A stretch of DNA of 11,342 nt from Tubulinosema ratisbonensis. Its lineage: Eukaryota > Microsporidia > Tubulinosematidae. Below the pieces are notes generated by a model that saw only the letters and a list, made by a program, of their open reading frames with translations, did not search any database and was not told the origin of the DNA. Position numbers and translations under genes: made by a program. The DNA lies in assembly GCA_004000155.1 (NCBI GenBank), contig RCSS01000374.1, positions 8,916-20,257 of the forward strand. Direction: 5' to 3'. Shown here in pieces: positions 1 to 6,060 of this stretch. How positions within the stretch are numbered: the stretch's first letter is position 1; each line of letters begins with the position of its first letter.

Positions 1-504
1 TATGNNTAANNNATTGATTTACTGAAGGAAGAAATAGAAATAATAAAATTTAGTGAATAAATAAATATTTATTTGATGTGAAAGTGTCATAAATAAATTA
101 TATAAATTAATTAAATTTTTTAAAAATAAGTTTTGAATAAAAATAATAAATTCATATTAAAAATATTCAAGGATAATTCTTTTGAATTTCATTCTATTTA
201 TAAAAAATTTTATAAAATTCTGTTTTAAAGAAGAAGTTGAATTATTTAATATAAAAATTAATTAAATAAAAAAATTTAAATCACTAAAATATTTTGAATT
301 TAAAATTTTTTATTTTCTCTTTATTATTGTGAAATATGATCTGTTTAAAAATATTTGTAAAAATAAAAAAAGCAAAGTGAAATAATTAAAGAAAGAAATT
401 TTATATAATTTTTAATTATTTATAAATTACAGTGAAATTATTAAGAGCTCAGTATTATTAACTAAAAAGTTTGTTTAAAATAACTTTTTTTTATATTCTG
501 TTTA
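1..504. other. AT-rich stretch without a recognisable gene
   Basis: This stretch is almost entirely A/T with stops in all frames. Ns occur at 5-6 and 10-12. A 15-codon open stretch (13-60, +) ends with TAA but has a TAA before it at 7-9, so it cannot be shown to be the tail of a gene. I see no RNA gene or mobile element here. Confidence 0.6.
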
Positions 505-734
505 TTAATCTTCGGTATTTATGTATTGAGTGTTATTTTGAATTCTATGATATTTTTGTATAATTTCTGACAATAATTCTTCGAACCTTATATATAACTA
601 AAATAACTGCTATAAGGCAAAAATGTTGTCATTTAAAAAATCTTTTATTATTTTTGTTATCTAAGGATAGATAATTGGTATGAAGACATATTAATATATT
701 TTCTGTATATTTTATAAAATACTTTTTTAATAAG

Positions 735-762
735 AAACTGTCCTGATCACACGGGACAGTTT
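735..762. repeat. 9-bp perfect inverted repeat
   Basis: AAACTGTCC at 735-743 and GGACAGTTT at 754-762 are exact reverse complements separated by 10 bases. The arms are richer in G+C than their surroundings. The repeat lies inside the decayed reading frame, so it may simply be codon sequence. No function is assigned. Confidence 0.5.
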
Positions 763-950
763 TGTTCATTAAATTATTAAGGTAAAATGATTTTATAGTT
801 TCAGGGTTAAAAGTTGTCTTAAAGGAGTATTTATTAATTTTTGTTTCTCTTCTTCCGTCCATGATAAATTCTTAGGGTAAGAATTAAATTTAAATAAAAA
901 ATTAATTAAATTTAATTTAGGTTTTAAAACTCCTTTTTGTAAGATATTAC

Positions 951-976
951 AGAAACATATGTTATAATATGTTTCT
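951..976. repeat. 10-bp perfect inverted repeat
   Basis: AGAAACATAT (951-960) and ATATGTTTCT (967-976) are perfect complements around a 6-base loop. The repeat lies at the upstream side of the broken reading frame. It could be a hairpin in RNA or an operator-like site, or chance in AT-rich DNA. Confidence 0.45.
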
Positions 977-993
977 ACGTAGATAGATACAGT

Positions 994-1386
994 TCAAAAT
1001 AATANGAACCTTTCACACTCTAAAATTTACCAATGAACTTATTGATTACTCGACGCTACTTTGTCTTGTACGTTTTAATTTGTAAAATTAATTATAAATT
1101 ATAAAAAATCTGACAATTTCGAAAATTATTTTTTTGGTATTTTAACCAAAATTTTCCAAAATTAATAGTAAATAAATTAAAAACTAAATTTAGTAACCTC
1201 TTTAAATAATTACTAAATAAACATACATTTAGAATATTTTGTCTATCTATTTAAAGTATATTTATTTAGTAATAAAATATTCATTAATTAGATCATTAAT
1301 CTAATATTATTTATTAATTTATTTTTTAGAATTTTAAAAAAATATTTAAATTAATTTATTATTCATAAATTAAAAAAAAAGAAGAA
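994..1386. other. AT-rich spacer before the G-box gene
   Basis: No open frame of note. Positions 1001-1075 are less AT-rich than the flanks and may be further remains of the broken gene to the left. An imperfect inverted repeat (16 of 17 pairs) has arms at 1209-1225 and 1257-1273, and a 7-bp hairpin lies at 1287-1305. A single N sits at 1005. Confidence 0.5.
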
Positions 1387-1395
1387 TTCCCTAAA
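1387..1395 (+). promoter_or_regulatory. C-rich start-proximal motif TTCCCTAAA
   Basis: A CCCT core in otherwise A/T sequence directly abuts the ATG at 1396. Similar CCT or CCCT cores lie 3 to 10 bases before four other starts in this window. C-rich motifs just before start codons are known expression signals in Microsporidia. It supports the chosen start. Confidence 0.45.
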
Positions 1396-1815
1396 ATGTC
1401 TGATGACTTATTTCTACAACAAATAAAAATAAGAGAGTCTTCAAAATTTATAGAACAACTGCTGAGCAGAATAGACAGAAATGAAAGTGGTTTAAAAGAT
1501 CTTTTAAAAGAAGAAATAGAAAACTTAAAAGTATTACACATAGAATATAAAAAGTGTTTGGAAGAAAAAAAGGTAATTTACGAAGACAGACAACCATGTA
1601 AAACAAGATACTTTTTAAAAGATGGTAGTACGTACGTAGTAGATCTAAAAGGAAATTACAAATATTTGTATGATAATAAAAATAGAAGCATTACTTATCA
1701 TTTTAACAATGGTCAAATAGAAAAGACATTTTCTAATGGCATAAAAGAAATAAGGTACCCTGACGGGAGTGTTTGCATAAAATTTGGTGAAAAGGACTAT
1801 GATTTATATAAATAA
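1396..1815 (+). CDS. TCP10/CPAP C-terminal (G-box) domain protein
   Basis: A 139-residue protein. Residues 1-55 are charged and helical, likely coiled coil. From about residue 70 to the end it is a run of short glycine-turn beta strands (FLKDGSTYVVD, YHFNNGQIEKTFSNG, IKEIRYPDGSVCIKF), the pattern of the TCP10 C-terminal or G-box domain of Sas-4/CPAP (CENPJ). In animals that domain makes a single extended beta sheet that binds STIL/Ana2 proteins in centriole assembly. Microsporidia have no centrioles, only a spindle plaque, so the role here is inferred to be structural or at the spindle pole, if related at all. The PN2-3 tubulin-binding region and long coiled coils of full CPAP are absent. The ATG at 1396 follows a CCCT motif. 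The gene converges on RPC34 with only 4 bases between stop codons. Confidence 0.7.
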   Translation: MSDDLFLQQIKIRESSKFIEQLLSRIDRNESGLKDLLKEEIENLKVLHIEYKKCLEEKKVIYEDRQPCKTRYFLKDGSTYVVDLKGNYKYLYDNKNRSITYHFNNGQIEKTFSNGIKEIRYPDGSVCIKFGEKDYDLYK

Positions 1816-1819
1816 AATT

Positions 1820-2515
1820 TTAATAAAATGTTCTGTAAAATGAAGTATTTTCTTTCTCTATTTCTTGTATTTTTCCTTCTGCTACCATTACATCTAATAA
1901 ACTTTTAACATCCTCTTCATTTAAAAAGATATTTGTTACTTTTGACTCTGTAATAAATTCTTTTATTTCTTTTATGGTGGGCAACAATCTTATTCTAACT
2001 AATTCTCCTTTTGTTTTATTATTTATAAATAAATAAATTACTTTCATTAATTCATTTACAAATTGTTCATCTATTTCTCCTTCGGTAAACCATTTTCCTC
2101 CTGTTATTTCTTCAGAAGGCATTTTTTCAAAAGAAATAAATAATTTTTGATTATTTTTATAGNGNTTTNTNNNATTCNTNCAATNNGTTCTATGCTGTAA
2201 ATTTTTTATGCATTTATTTACCATGGCTTGTGGTAAATTACTTTTATTCTTCAGTTCGTTCAATGTGATTCCTGCTGTGTCTGACTGTGTTATTAATTTA
2301 TTTATCAGATCTTCTGATTCTTCTTGTGATAATTGAACTAATCTATATTTTATTGTGCCTCTATTGCTGTATTTCTCTATCTTTCCATCTGATTCCATTT
2401 TACAAAGTGATTTGATTATTTCTTCGTTGGTATAATTTTCTAACTTTGTCAGTAATTCATGCTCTGTAATTCCATACTTATTTTTTTCAATGACTGATTT
2501 AATTTCTTCTTCCAT
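1820..2515 (-). CDS. RPC34: RNA polymerase III subunit RPC6/RPC34
   Basis: A 231-residue homologue of the Pol III-specific subunit RPC34, which bridges the polymerase to TFIIIB and helps open promoters of tRNA and 5S genes. Winged-helix 1 covers about residues 1-60 and winged-helix 2 about 63-125. The family hallmark TGGKWFTEGEID (about 138-149) follows, and the third domain (about 177-231) has PTIKEIKEFI and LLDVMVAEGKI. The usual length is about 316 residues. This protein stops right after a LYRA-like FYRTFY, so the cysteine-containing C-terminal tail of the animal protein is missing. Ns at 2162-2186 make about eight residues (110-118) unreadable, but the frame is preserved. The start at 2515 is the only sensible ATG, and no C-rich motif precedes it. 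Confidence 0.85.
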   Translation of the reverse strand: MEEEIKSVIEKNKYGITEHELLTKLENYTNEEIIKSLCKMESDGKIEKYSNRGTIKYRLVQLSQEESEDLINKLITQSDTAGITLNELKNKSNLPQAMVNKCIKNLQHRXXXXNXXXXYKNNQKLFISFEKMPSEEITGGKWFTEGEIDEQFVNELMKVIYLFINNKTKGELVRIRLLPTIKEIKEFITESKVTNIFLNEEDVKSLLDVMVAEGKIQEIEKENTSFYRTFY

Positions 2516-2736
2516 AAAAAAATATTATTTTTTAAAAATGTATTTAATTTATTTAGTATTTTATAAATAAAATATTTTTATAGCATCTAAAATGATATAA
2601 AATAAAAAAAAATATTTTTATTTATTTTGGTATACAATTCTTAAATTTTAATTAGTTATATTTAAGTATTTTACTTAAATTATAATTTGTTTTTTTTAAT
2701 TTATTTTTTATATCTCTTTACTTAAAAAATTATTAA

Positions 2737-2784
2737 TTTATTTATTTTTTTAATATTTAATTTATTTATTTTTTTAATATTTAA
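2737..2784. repeat. two perfect 24-bp tandem copies
   Basis: The unit, beginning TTTATTTATTTTTTTAATAT and ending TTAA, occurs at 2737-2760 and again, identical, at 2761-2784. A partial third copy runs into the stop codon (2786-2788) of the minus-strand Nup-like gene. It lies in the 3' flank of that gene and upstream of RPC34. It is probably a replication-slippage product. Confidence 0.8.
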
Positions 2785-2785
2785 T

Positions 2786-4096
2786 TTATTTTTCATTATT
2801 TATTTTCTTTTTTAAAATACTGTTAATTATTCTCAACTCATTAACCTCTTCCCTTTTATTTTCTAAATTTAAATCAGAAACCCTTTCTTTTATTTTGTTG
2901 ATTAAATTTCTAATATTTTTATCATCAAAATTTACAGGCAATTTCTTTTCTTCTCTTTTTATTTTTTCTAATAAAATTTTCTGTTTGTTTATTACTTTTA
3001 CTGTTAAAACATCAACTTCTTTTGCTTTATCTTTAAAAATTTGTTCTAATTGAAATAAAATTTTAATTTTTTCATTAAAAGTTTCTGTTAAAGATTGTAA
3101 TTCAAAATAAATTTTTTGGTATTCACAAAATAATTCATTATTAATTTGTAATAACAATTTTTTAATATCAGAATCATTCTTTAATTCAGGAAAAATATAA
3201 TTTTTTAGTGGTAAAAGAAGTTGTTCTGTCCTTTTTTTATAAGGTTTTACAAAAATATCATCCATAATAAAATTATTGATGATTTCTGAGTGACTTTCTT
3301 CTAAAAAATAAATTTTATTTTTTGTAAGAAAGAAATTTTTATAAAAATTAAGTATTTTACAATCTAATAATTTGATTGGTCCATCAGTAAAATCATGCAA
3401 CCCTTCTTTTACATTAAAAATTCTTTCTTTGTAAGAAACTAAATTTACTGGATTGTTAATAAACTGATAATCTAAAAAATAAACATCTTCTTTCTTTTTG
3501 TATAAAAATAATTTATGAGAAGAATAAAGAACTAATTTTTCTTTAGTAATAACCAATTGATGAAAAAAAGAAGTATCTAAATTAGGTAATAAAATCAATT
3601 TCTCTTTACAAACAACACTTTTAGTCATAAAAAATGGTTTACATTTGTAAACATTTCCTTTTTTGCTTAAAAAATAAGGCTGTTCATAAAAAAATAAATC
3701 AATTATTTCTTCTTTACAAAATAACTCAACATTTTCTAAATTTCTTTTTTTAATTTGAATTTTATTATTCAAAAATAAAAAAATTAAATATTCTTCCTCT
3801 AAAATTACTTTTAAAGGAACATTTAACAAATTAACAGATTCAACCAAAACAAATGAATCATAATTTAAATGTAAAATGTTTAATTTGTTTCCTTCTATGC
3901 TTATTAAATTATTTTTATAGGATAATAAATGAGTAATCTCATTTTTTATATTGTAGTTTAATTTTATAGGATTGTTTATGTCTGCTAATTTTCTCATATA
4001 GAATGTGTTGTCTTTTATGTAAATTAGTCTTTGGTTGTGTAAACAACTCATTTCTAATTGTTCTGTTATGTTTGTAGGAAAGTATTTTAATTTCAT
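2786..4096 (-). CDS. beta-propeller plus coiled-coil protein, Nup82/Nup88-like
   Basis: A 436-residue protein with no signal peptide or membrane segment. Residues 1 to about 290 alternate short hydrophobic beta strands and turns (for example RLIYIKDNTFYMRKL, HKLFLYKKKEDVYFLDYQF, NKIYFLEES), as in a poorly conserved beta-propeller. From about 310 to 436 it is helical and rich in K, E and L, with heptad-like spacing, and includes EKIKREEKKLP followed by another helix (LINKIKERVSDL). This architecture matches Nup82/Nup88, the cytoplasmic-face nucleoporin that anchors the mRNA export platform, but it is shorter than the 700-plus residues of yeast or animal proteins. The assignment rests on architecture, not on a diagnostic motif; another propeller/coiled-coil protein is possible. 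The start at 4096 is preceded by an ATCCTGC element. It is divergent from the TAF12-like gene. Confidence 0.45.
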   Translation of the reverse strand: MKLKYFPTNITEQLEMSCLHNQRLIYIKDNTFYMRKLADINNPIKLNYNIKNEITHLLSYKNNLISIEGNKLNILHLNYDSFVLVESVNLLNVPLKVILEEEYLIFLFLNNKIQIKKRNLENVELFCKEEIIDLFFYEQPYFLSKKGNVYKCKPFFMTKSVVCKEKLILLPNLDTSFFHQLVITKEKLVLYSSHKLFLYKKKEDVYFLDYQFINNPVNLVSYKERIFNVKEGLHDFTDGPIKLLDCKILNFYKNFFLTKNKIYFLEESHSEIINNFIMDDIFVKPYKKRTEQLLLPLKNYIFPELKNDSDIKKLLLQINNELFCEYQKIYFELQSLTETFNEKIKILFQLEQIFKDKAKEVDVLTVKVINKQKILLEKIKREEKKLPVNFDDKNIRNLINKIKERVSDLNLENKREEVNELRIINSILKKKINNEK

Positions 4097-4105
4097 GCAG
4101 GATTT
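4097..4105 (-). promoter_or_regulatory. C-rich start-proximal motif AAATCCTGC
   Basis: On the minus strand AAATCCTGC directly precedes the ATG of the Nup-like gene. It resembles the CCT or CCCT cores found before four other starts in the window. Confidence 0.35.
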
Positions 4106-4202
4106 AATTTTTATTTTTTATTTTTATTTAATTTTTAATTTTTAAACTTTTTAATTTTTGAATATTTTGTTATTTTTACTTTTTAACATAAAACTTTCTG
4201 AT

Positions 4203-4307
4203 ATTTAAACATTTTAAAATTCTATTTTTTACAATATTTCAACATTTAAACACTTTAATTTTTAAACATTTTAATATTTTATTTTTTACAATATTTTAAT
4301 ATTTAAA
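4203..4307. repeat. imperfect 48-bp direct repeat, period 57
   Basis: The segments 4203-4250 and 4260-4307 align without gaps with about five mismatches. Both contain TTTAAACATTTTAA and TATTTTTTACAATATT. They lie in the spacer between the divergent Nup-like and TAF12-like genes, so they could hold promoter elements or be a local duplication. Confidence 0.7.
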
Positions 4308-4372
4308 ACTAAAACAATAAATAAAATTTTATTTATAAAATATTTAACGACAAATAAAAANANNANAAANNN

Positions 4373-5062
4373 ATGGAAAAAGAAATAGAGGCAGAGGCAA
4401 AGAAACTTTACGATTATTACAACAAGTTAAGCTTGGAATACAAGAAAATAACAAAAAAGAAGGATGAAACAAACAACAAAGAGCCCATTTCTGCAGAGTT
4501 AGCCTTAGTCCTGGATAAAATTAATAAGTTTAGAAATGAATATTCTTTATTCATAAAAGAAAGAAAGAATTCCTTTGGTAAATTTGACATAAACAAATAT
4601 TTGGAAATAAAATTAATTGAAATAAAAGCTAAAAAAGAAAAACAAGGAACAAAAGACAATTTTTTATTTATTAATAATAAACAATTTAACACTTATGAAT
4701 TTACTGATGAAAATAAATTGTTTGAGAAACAAGAAGAAAATATTTCTGAGATAGAAGAGAAGAATGAGGTTGTAGTATATTATAGTGATACACATATGGT
4801 AAATTTATTAAAGAAACAAAAAGAATTTTTAAAGAAGGCAAGAGATAAGAAAATTGGGTTGGATGTTTTAACACCAGGAAAAAGAGCAAAAGTATTAAAA
4901 AGTTGTGATAATTTTTTGAATGATATTATTTATAAATTAGTTTGCATGGCTAACACACGAGAAAAAAAGGTTTTAAAGAAAAATGATTTATATTTTTTAT
5001 TAAAATTACATGATATCAATATAGAAAAGGAAGAGGAAAAAAGAAAAAGAACATTTTTATAA
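4373..5062 (+). CDS. TAF12: histone-fold protein, likely TFIID/SAGA subunit TAF12
   Basis: A 229-residue, highly charged protein. The first 140 residues are lysine- and glutamate-rich, mostly helical and of unknown role. The C-terminal part, about 145-217, reads as a histone fold: a first helix LLKKQKEFLKKA, the long middle helix CDNFLNDIIYKLVCMANTRE, and the strand plus last helix LKKNDLYFLLKLHDINI. The middle helix matches TAF12 (ADDFI..VV..AC.LA.HR), as does the following K.DL..LL element. TAF12 pairs with TAF4 in TFIID and with Ada1 in SAGA to build the Pol II preinitiation complex. Differences are the missing tryptophan of the usual WNM/WNI ending and a basic tail. The ATG at 4373 sits directly after an N-rich stretch (4361-4372), so the start and its leader are uncertain. 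TAF13 or another histone-fold protein is less likely. Confidence 0.6.
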   Translation: MEKEIEAEAKKLYDYYNKLSLEYKKITKKKDETNNKEPISAELALVLDKINKFRNEYSLFIKERKNSFGKFDINKYLEIKLIEIKAKKEKQGTKDNFLFINNKQFNTYEFTDENKLFEKQEENISEIEEKNEVVVYYSDTHMVNLLKKQKEFLKKARDKKIGLDVLTPGKRAKVLKSCDNFLNDIIYKLVCMANTREKKVLKKNDLYFLLKLHDINIEKEEEKRKRTFL

Positions 5063-5087
5063 AATAAATTAAATTTTTAAATTTTTT

Positions 5088-5093
5088 AAAAAA
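5088..5093 (-). terminator. Pol III terminator T6
   Basis: On the minus strand six T residues follow immediately after the last base of tRNA-Val, which is the normal RNA polymerase III stop signal. Confidence 0.85.
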
Positions 5094-5166
5094 TGCTTCC
5101 GCCCGGGATCGAACCGGGGACCTCAACCGTGTGAAGGTTGCGTGATAACCACTACACTACAAAAGC
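5094..5166 (-). tRNA. tRNA-Val (anticodon CAC)
   Basis: A 73-base cloverleaf without intron. Acceptor stem GCTTTTG pairs with CGGAAGC through two G-T wobbles, with discriminator A. The D arm carries an A box (TAGTGTAGTGG). The anticodon stem CAACC/GGTTG is perfect, and its loop TTCACAC gives anticodon CAC, reading GUG valine codons. The T arm CCCGG/CCGGG with TTCGATC contains the B box GGTTCGATCCC. CCA is not encoded, as in eukaryotes. A T6 terminator follows. It lies in the 181-base gap between the TAF12-like and cold-shock genes. Confidence 0.96.
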
Positions 5167-5243
5167 TCAATTGTGTTGATATTATTTTTAAAGTATTTAA
5201 ATTTAATTTATGTGTTGTGAAATATTTTTTATTTATGTCTCTT

Positions 5244-5609
5244 TTATTTTTTCTCTTCTTCTTTATCCATTTTATCAAAAGAATTCTGAGAAATAATTTC
5301 ATCTAAAATCTTTTCAAATGACTTTTTGTAATATTTAAATATATCCAGTCTATTTGACTTATTCTTTCTTATTTTATAATCAGGAGATGTAACATTCTTT
5401 GCTAAAAAACCATTGGGTCCTCTTATCAGGTCAAATTCTAATATTTCATTGGGCAATAAATATAAATCCATATCCTCCTGTTTAGCAATCGAAGTGAAAT
5501 GAAAAAATATATCTTCTTTGATTAAAGGGTCATCGCAAATAATAAATCCAAATCCTCTTTTGTATGAATAAAATTTTACACATCCTCTGTATCTTTTACT
5601 ATTCTGCAT
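5244..5609 (-). CDS. cold-shock-domain RNA-binding protein
   Basis: A 121-residue protein with one N-terminal cold-shock domain (about residues 7-75). RNP1 is KRGFGFI (17-23) and RNP2 is DIFFHF (33-38); the aromatic residues F13, F20, F22, F36 and F38 would stack on single-stranded RNA or DNA. FLAKNV near 68-73 matches the last strand of the domain. The C-terminal 45 residues are basic then acidic and helical (KKSFEKILDEIISQ, then DKEEEKK), without glycine-rich or zinc-knuckle tails as in Lin28 or plant CSPs. The likely role is post-transcriptional control of mRNA in cytoplasm or nucleus, related to Y-box proteins. A TATCCTAAA motif abuts the ATG at 5609 and supports that start. A 185-base spacer separates it from the next gene on the same strand. 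Confidence 0.88.
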   Translation of the reverse strand: MQNSKRYRGCVKFYSYKRGFGFIICDDPLIKEDIFFHFTSIAKQEDMDLYLLPNEILEFDLIRGPNGFLAKNVTSPDYKIRKNKSNRLDIFKYYKKSFEKILDEIISQNSFDKMDKEEEKK

Positions 5610-5618
5610 TTTAGGATA
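5610..5618 (-). promoter_or_regulatory. C-rich start-proximal motif TATCCTAAA
   Basis: The sequence TATCCTAAA directly precedes the ATG of the cold-shock gene on the minus strand. It is nearly identical to the element before the neighbouring 60-residue gene (TATCCTCAA) and resembles TTCCCTAAA before the G-box gene. Confidence 0.5.
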
Positions 5619-5795
5619 CCTTATTTATTGAAGATAAAACTTGAAATAAATAAGAAAATTAAACATTTTGACATCAAAGAACCAATTAGGAATTTAAAAC
5701 ACAAAGAAGAATCTTAGAAGTAAATTAAAAATAATTAAATTTTTTTAATTTATTTTTTGATTTATTTGTTTTAAATTTTTACAATAAAACATATT

Positions 5796-5978
5796 TCAAA
5801 TTTTATACAAATTTTCAAGAAGGGTCTCTAAGTTTTGATCGTGATTCTTTATTTCTTTGTCTATTTCATCAGAAACACGCGCTATTGCATCCAAATTGTT
5901 AAGAATTTCTTGAATTAAAGTCTCTTCTGTCTCTTTCACTTCTAATTTGATTTTTTCTAATTCTTCTGGCTTATTCAT
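5796..5978 (-). CDS. 60-residue coiled-coil protein, possible DASH subunit Dad4
   Basis: A 60-residue acidic, fully helical protein with heptad-spaced hydrophobics from about residue 8 to the end and no membrane segment or cysteine. It is likely real, being open, having a sensible composition and sharing the TATCCTCAA element just before its ATG with the cold-shock gene. By eye the segment from ILNNLDAI to HDQNLETL lines up with yeast Dad4, including the NLE motif and the spacing of hydrophobic residues. Dad4 is a small subunit of the fungal DASH/Dam1 ring that couples kinetochores to microtubules. Coiled coils align easily, so this is tentative. A SNARE-like or mediator-like small helical protein is possible. 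It is transcribed divergently from the ankyrin gene with 82 bases between start codons. Confidence 0.6.
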   Translation of the reverse strand: MNKPEELEKIKLEVKETEETLIQEILNNLDAIARVSDEIDKEIKNHDQNLETLLENLYKI

Positions 5979-5987
5979 TTGAGGATA
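5979..5987 (-). promoter_or_regulatory. C-rich start-proximal motif TATCCTCAA
   Basis: TATCCTCAA directly precedes the ATG at 5978 on the minus strand. It differs by one base from the motif of the cold-shock gene. Confidence 0.5.
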
Positions 5988-6060
5988 AATAAAAATTTTT
6001 TATATTCTCCTTAAATTTAATTTGTTCATTTTTATTTAAAATAATTTATTTTTTGAATTG

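Larger units (their letters stand above)
505..993 (-). pseudogene. decayed unknown protein-coding gene
   Basis: The minus strand stays open in overlapping frames far longer than expected at this base composition. Frame one (993 to 793) is open from TGA to TAA, has no ATG and contains a Myb/SANT-like start, SWTEEEKQKL. Frame two (862 to 629) is open for 77 codons from an ATG and contains NPETIKSF and NKTVPCDQDSFLLKKYF. After its TGA the same frame stays open for about 27 codons, and a third frame then reads FEELLSEIIQKYHR before TAA at 505-507. The simplest reading is one old gene broken by at least two frameshifts and a stop. A real 77-residue protein from 862 is the alternative, and chance openness of AT-rich DNA is not excluded. 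I do not recognise the family; the WTEEE motif may mean a Myb-like or transposon DNA-binding domain, but this is weak. Confidence 0.35.

Noticed and set aside
13..60. Short plus-strand frame reading LLKEEIE, similar to LLKEEIEN in the G-box protein at about 1500-1525
   Set aside because: It is only 15 codons long, is preceded by an in-frame TAA at 7-9, and lies beside Ns. The similarity is of low complexity, so neither a partial gene nor a duplication can be supported.
565..600. TTCGAACC resembling a reversed tRNA B box
   Set aside because: The flanks do not form a T stem or any cloverleaf, and no A box is found at a suitable distance.
1001..1075. Less AT-rich block considered as a 5S rRNA or other small RNA
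   Set aside because: No internal control boxes, stable fold or terminator could be recognised; remains of the broken gene to the left explain it as well.
1359..1541. Minus-strand 60-codon frame overlapping the G-box gene start
   Set aside because: It is antisense to a well-supported coding region and has no motif of its own.
4417..4889. Minus-strand open frames opposite the TAF12-like gene
   Set aside because: They mirror a strongly coding plus strand rich in lysine and glutamate codons, giving artificial leucine/serine/phenylalanine-rich products without family features.
5796..5978. Reading the 60-residue protein as a SNARE
   Set aside because: It has no membrane anchor or lipidation cysteine, and the central glutamine or arginine layer does not fall in register with the hydrophobic positions.
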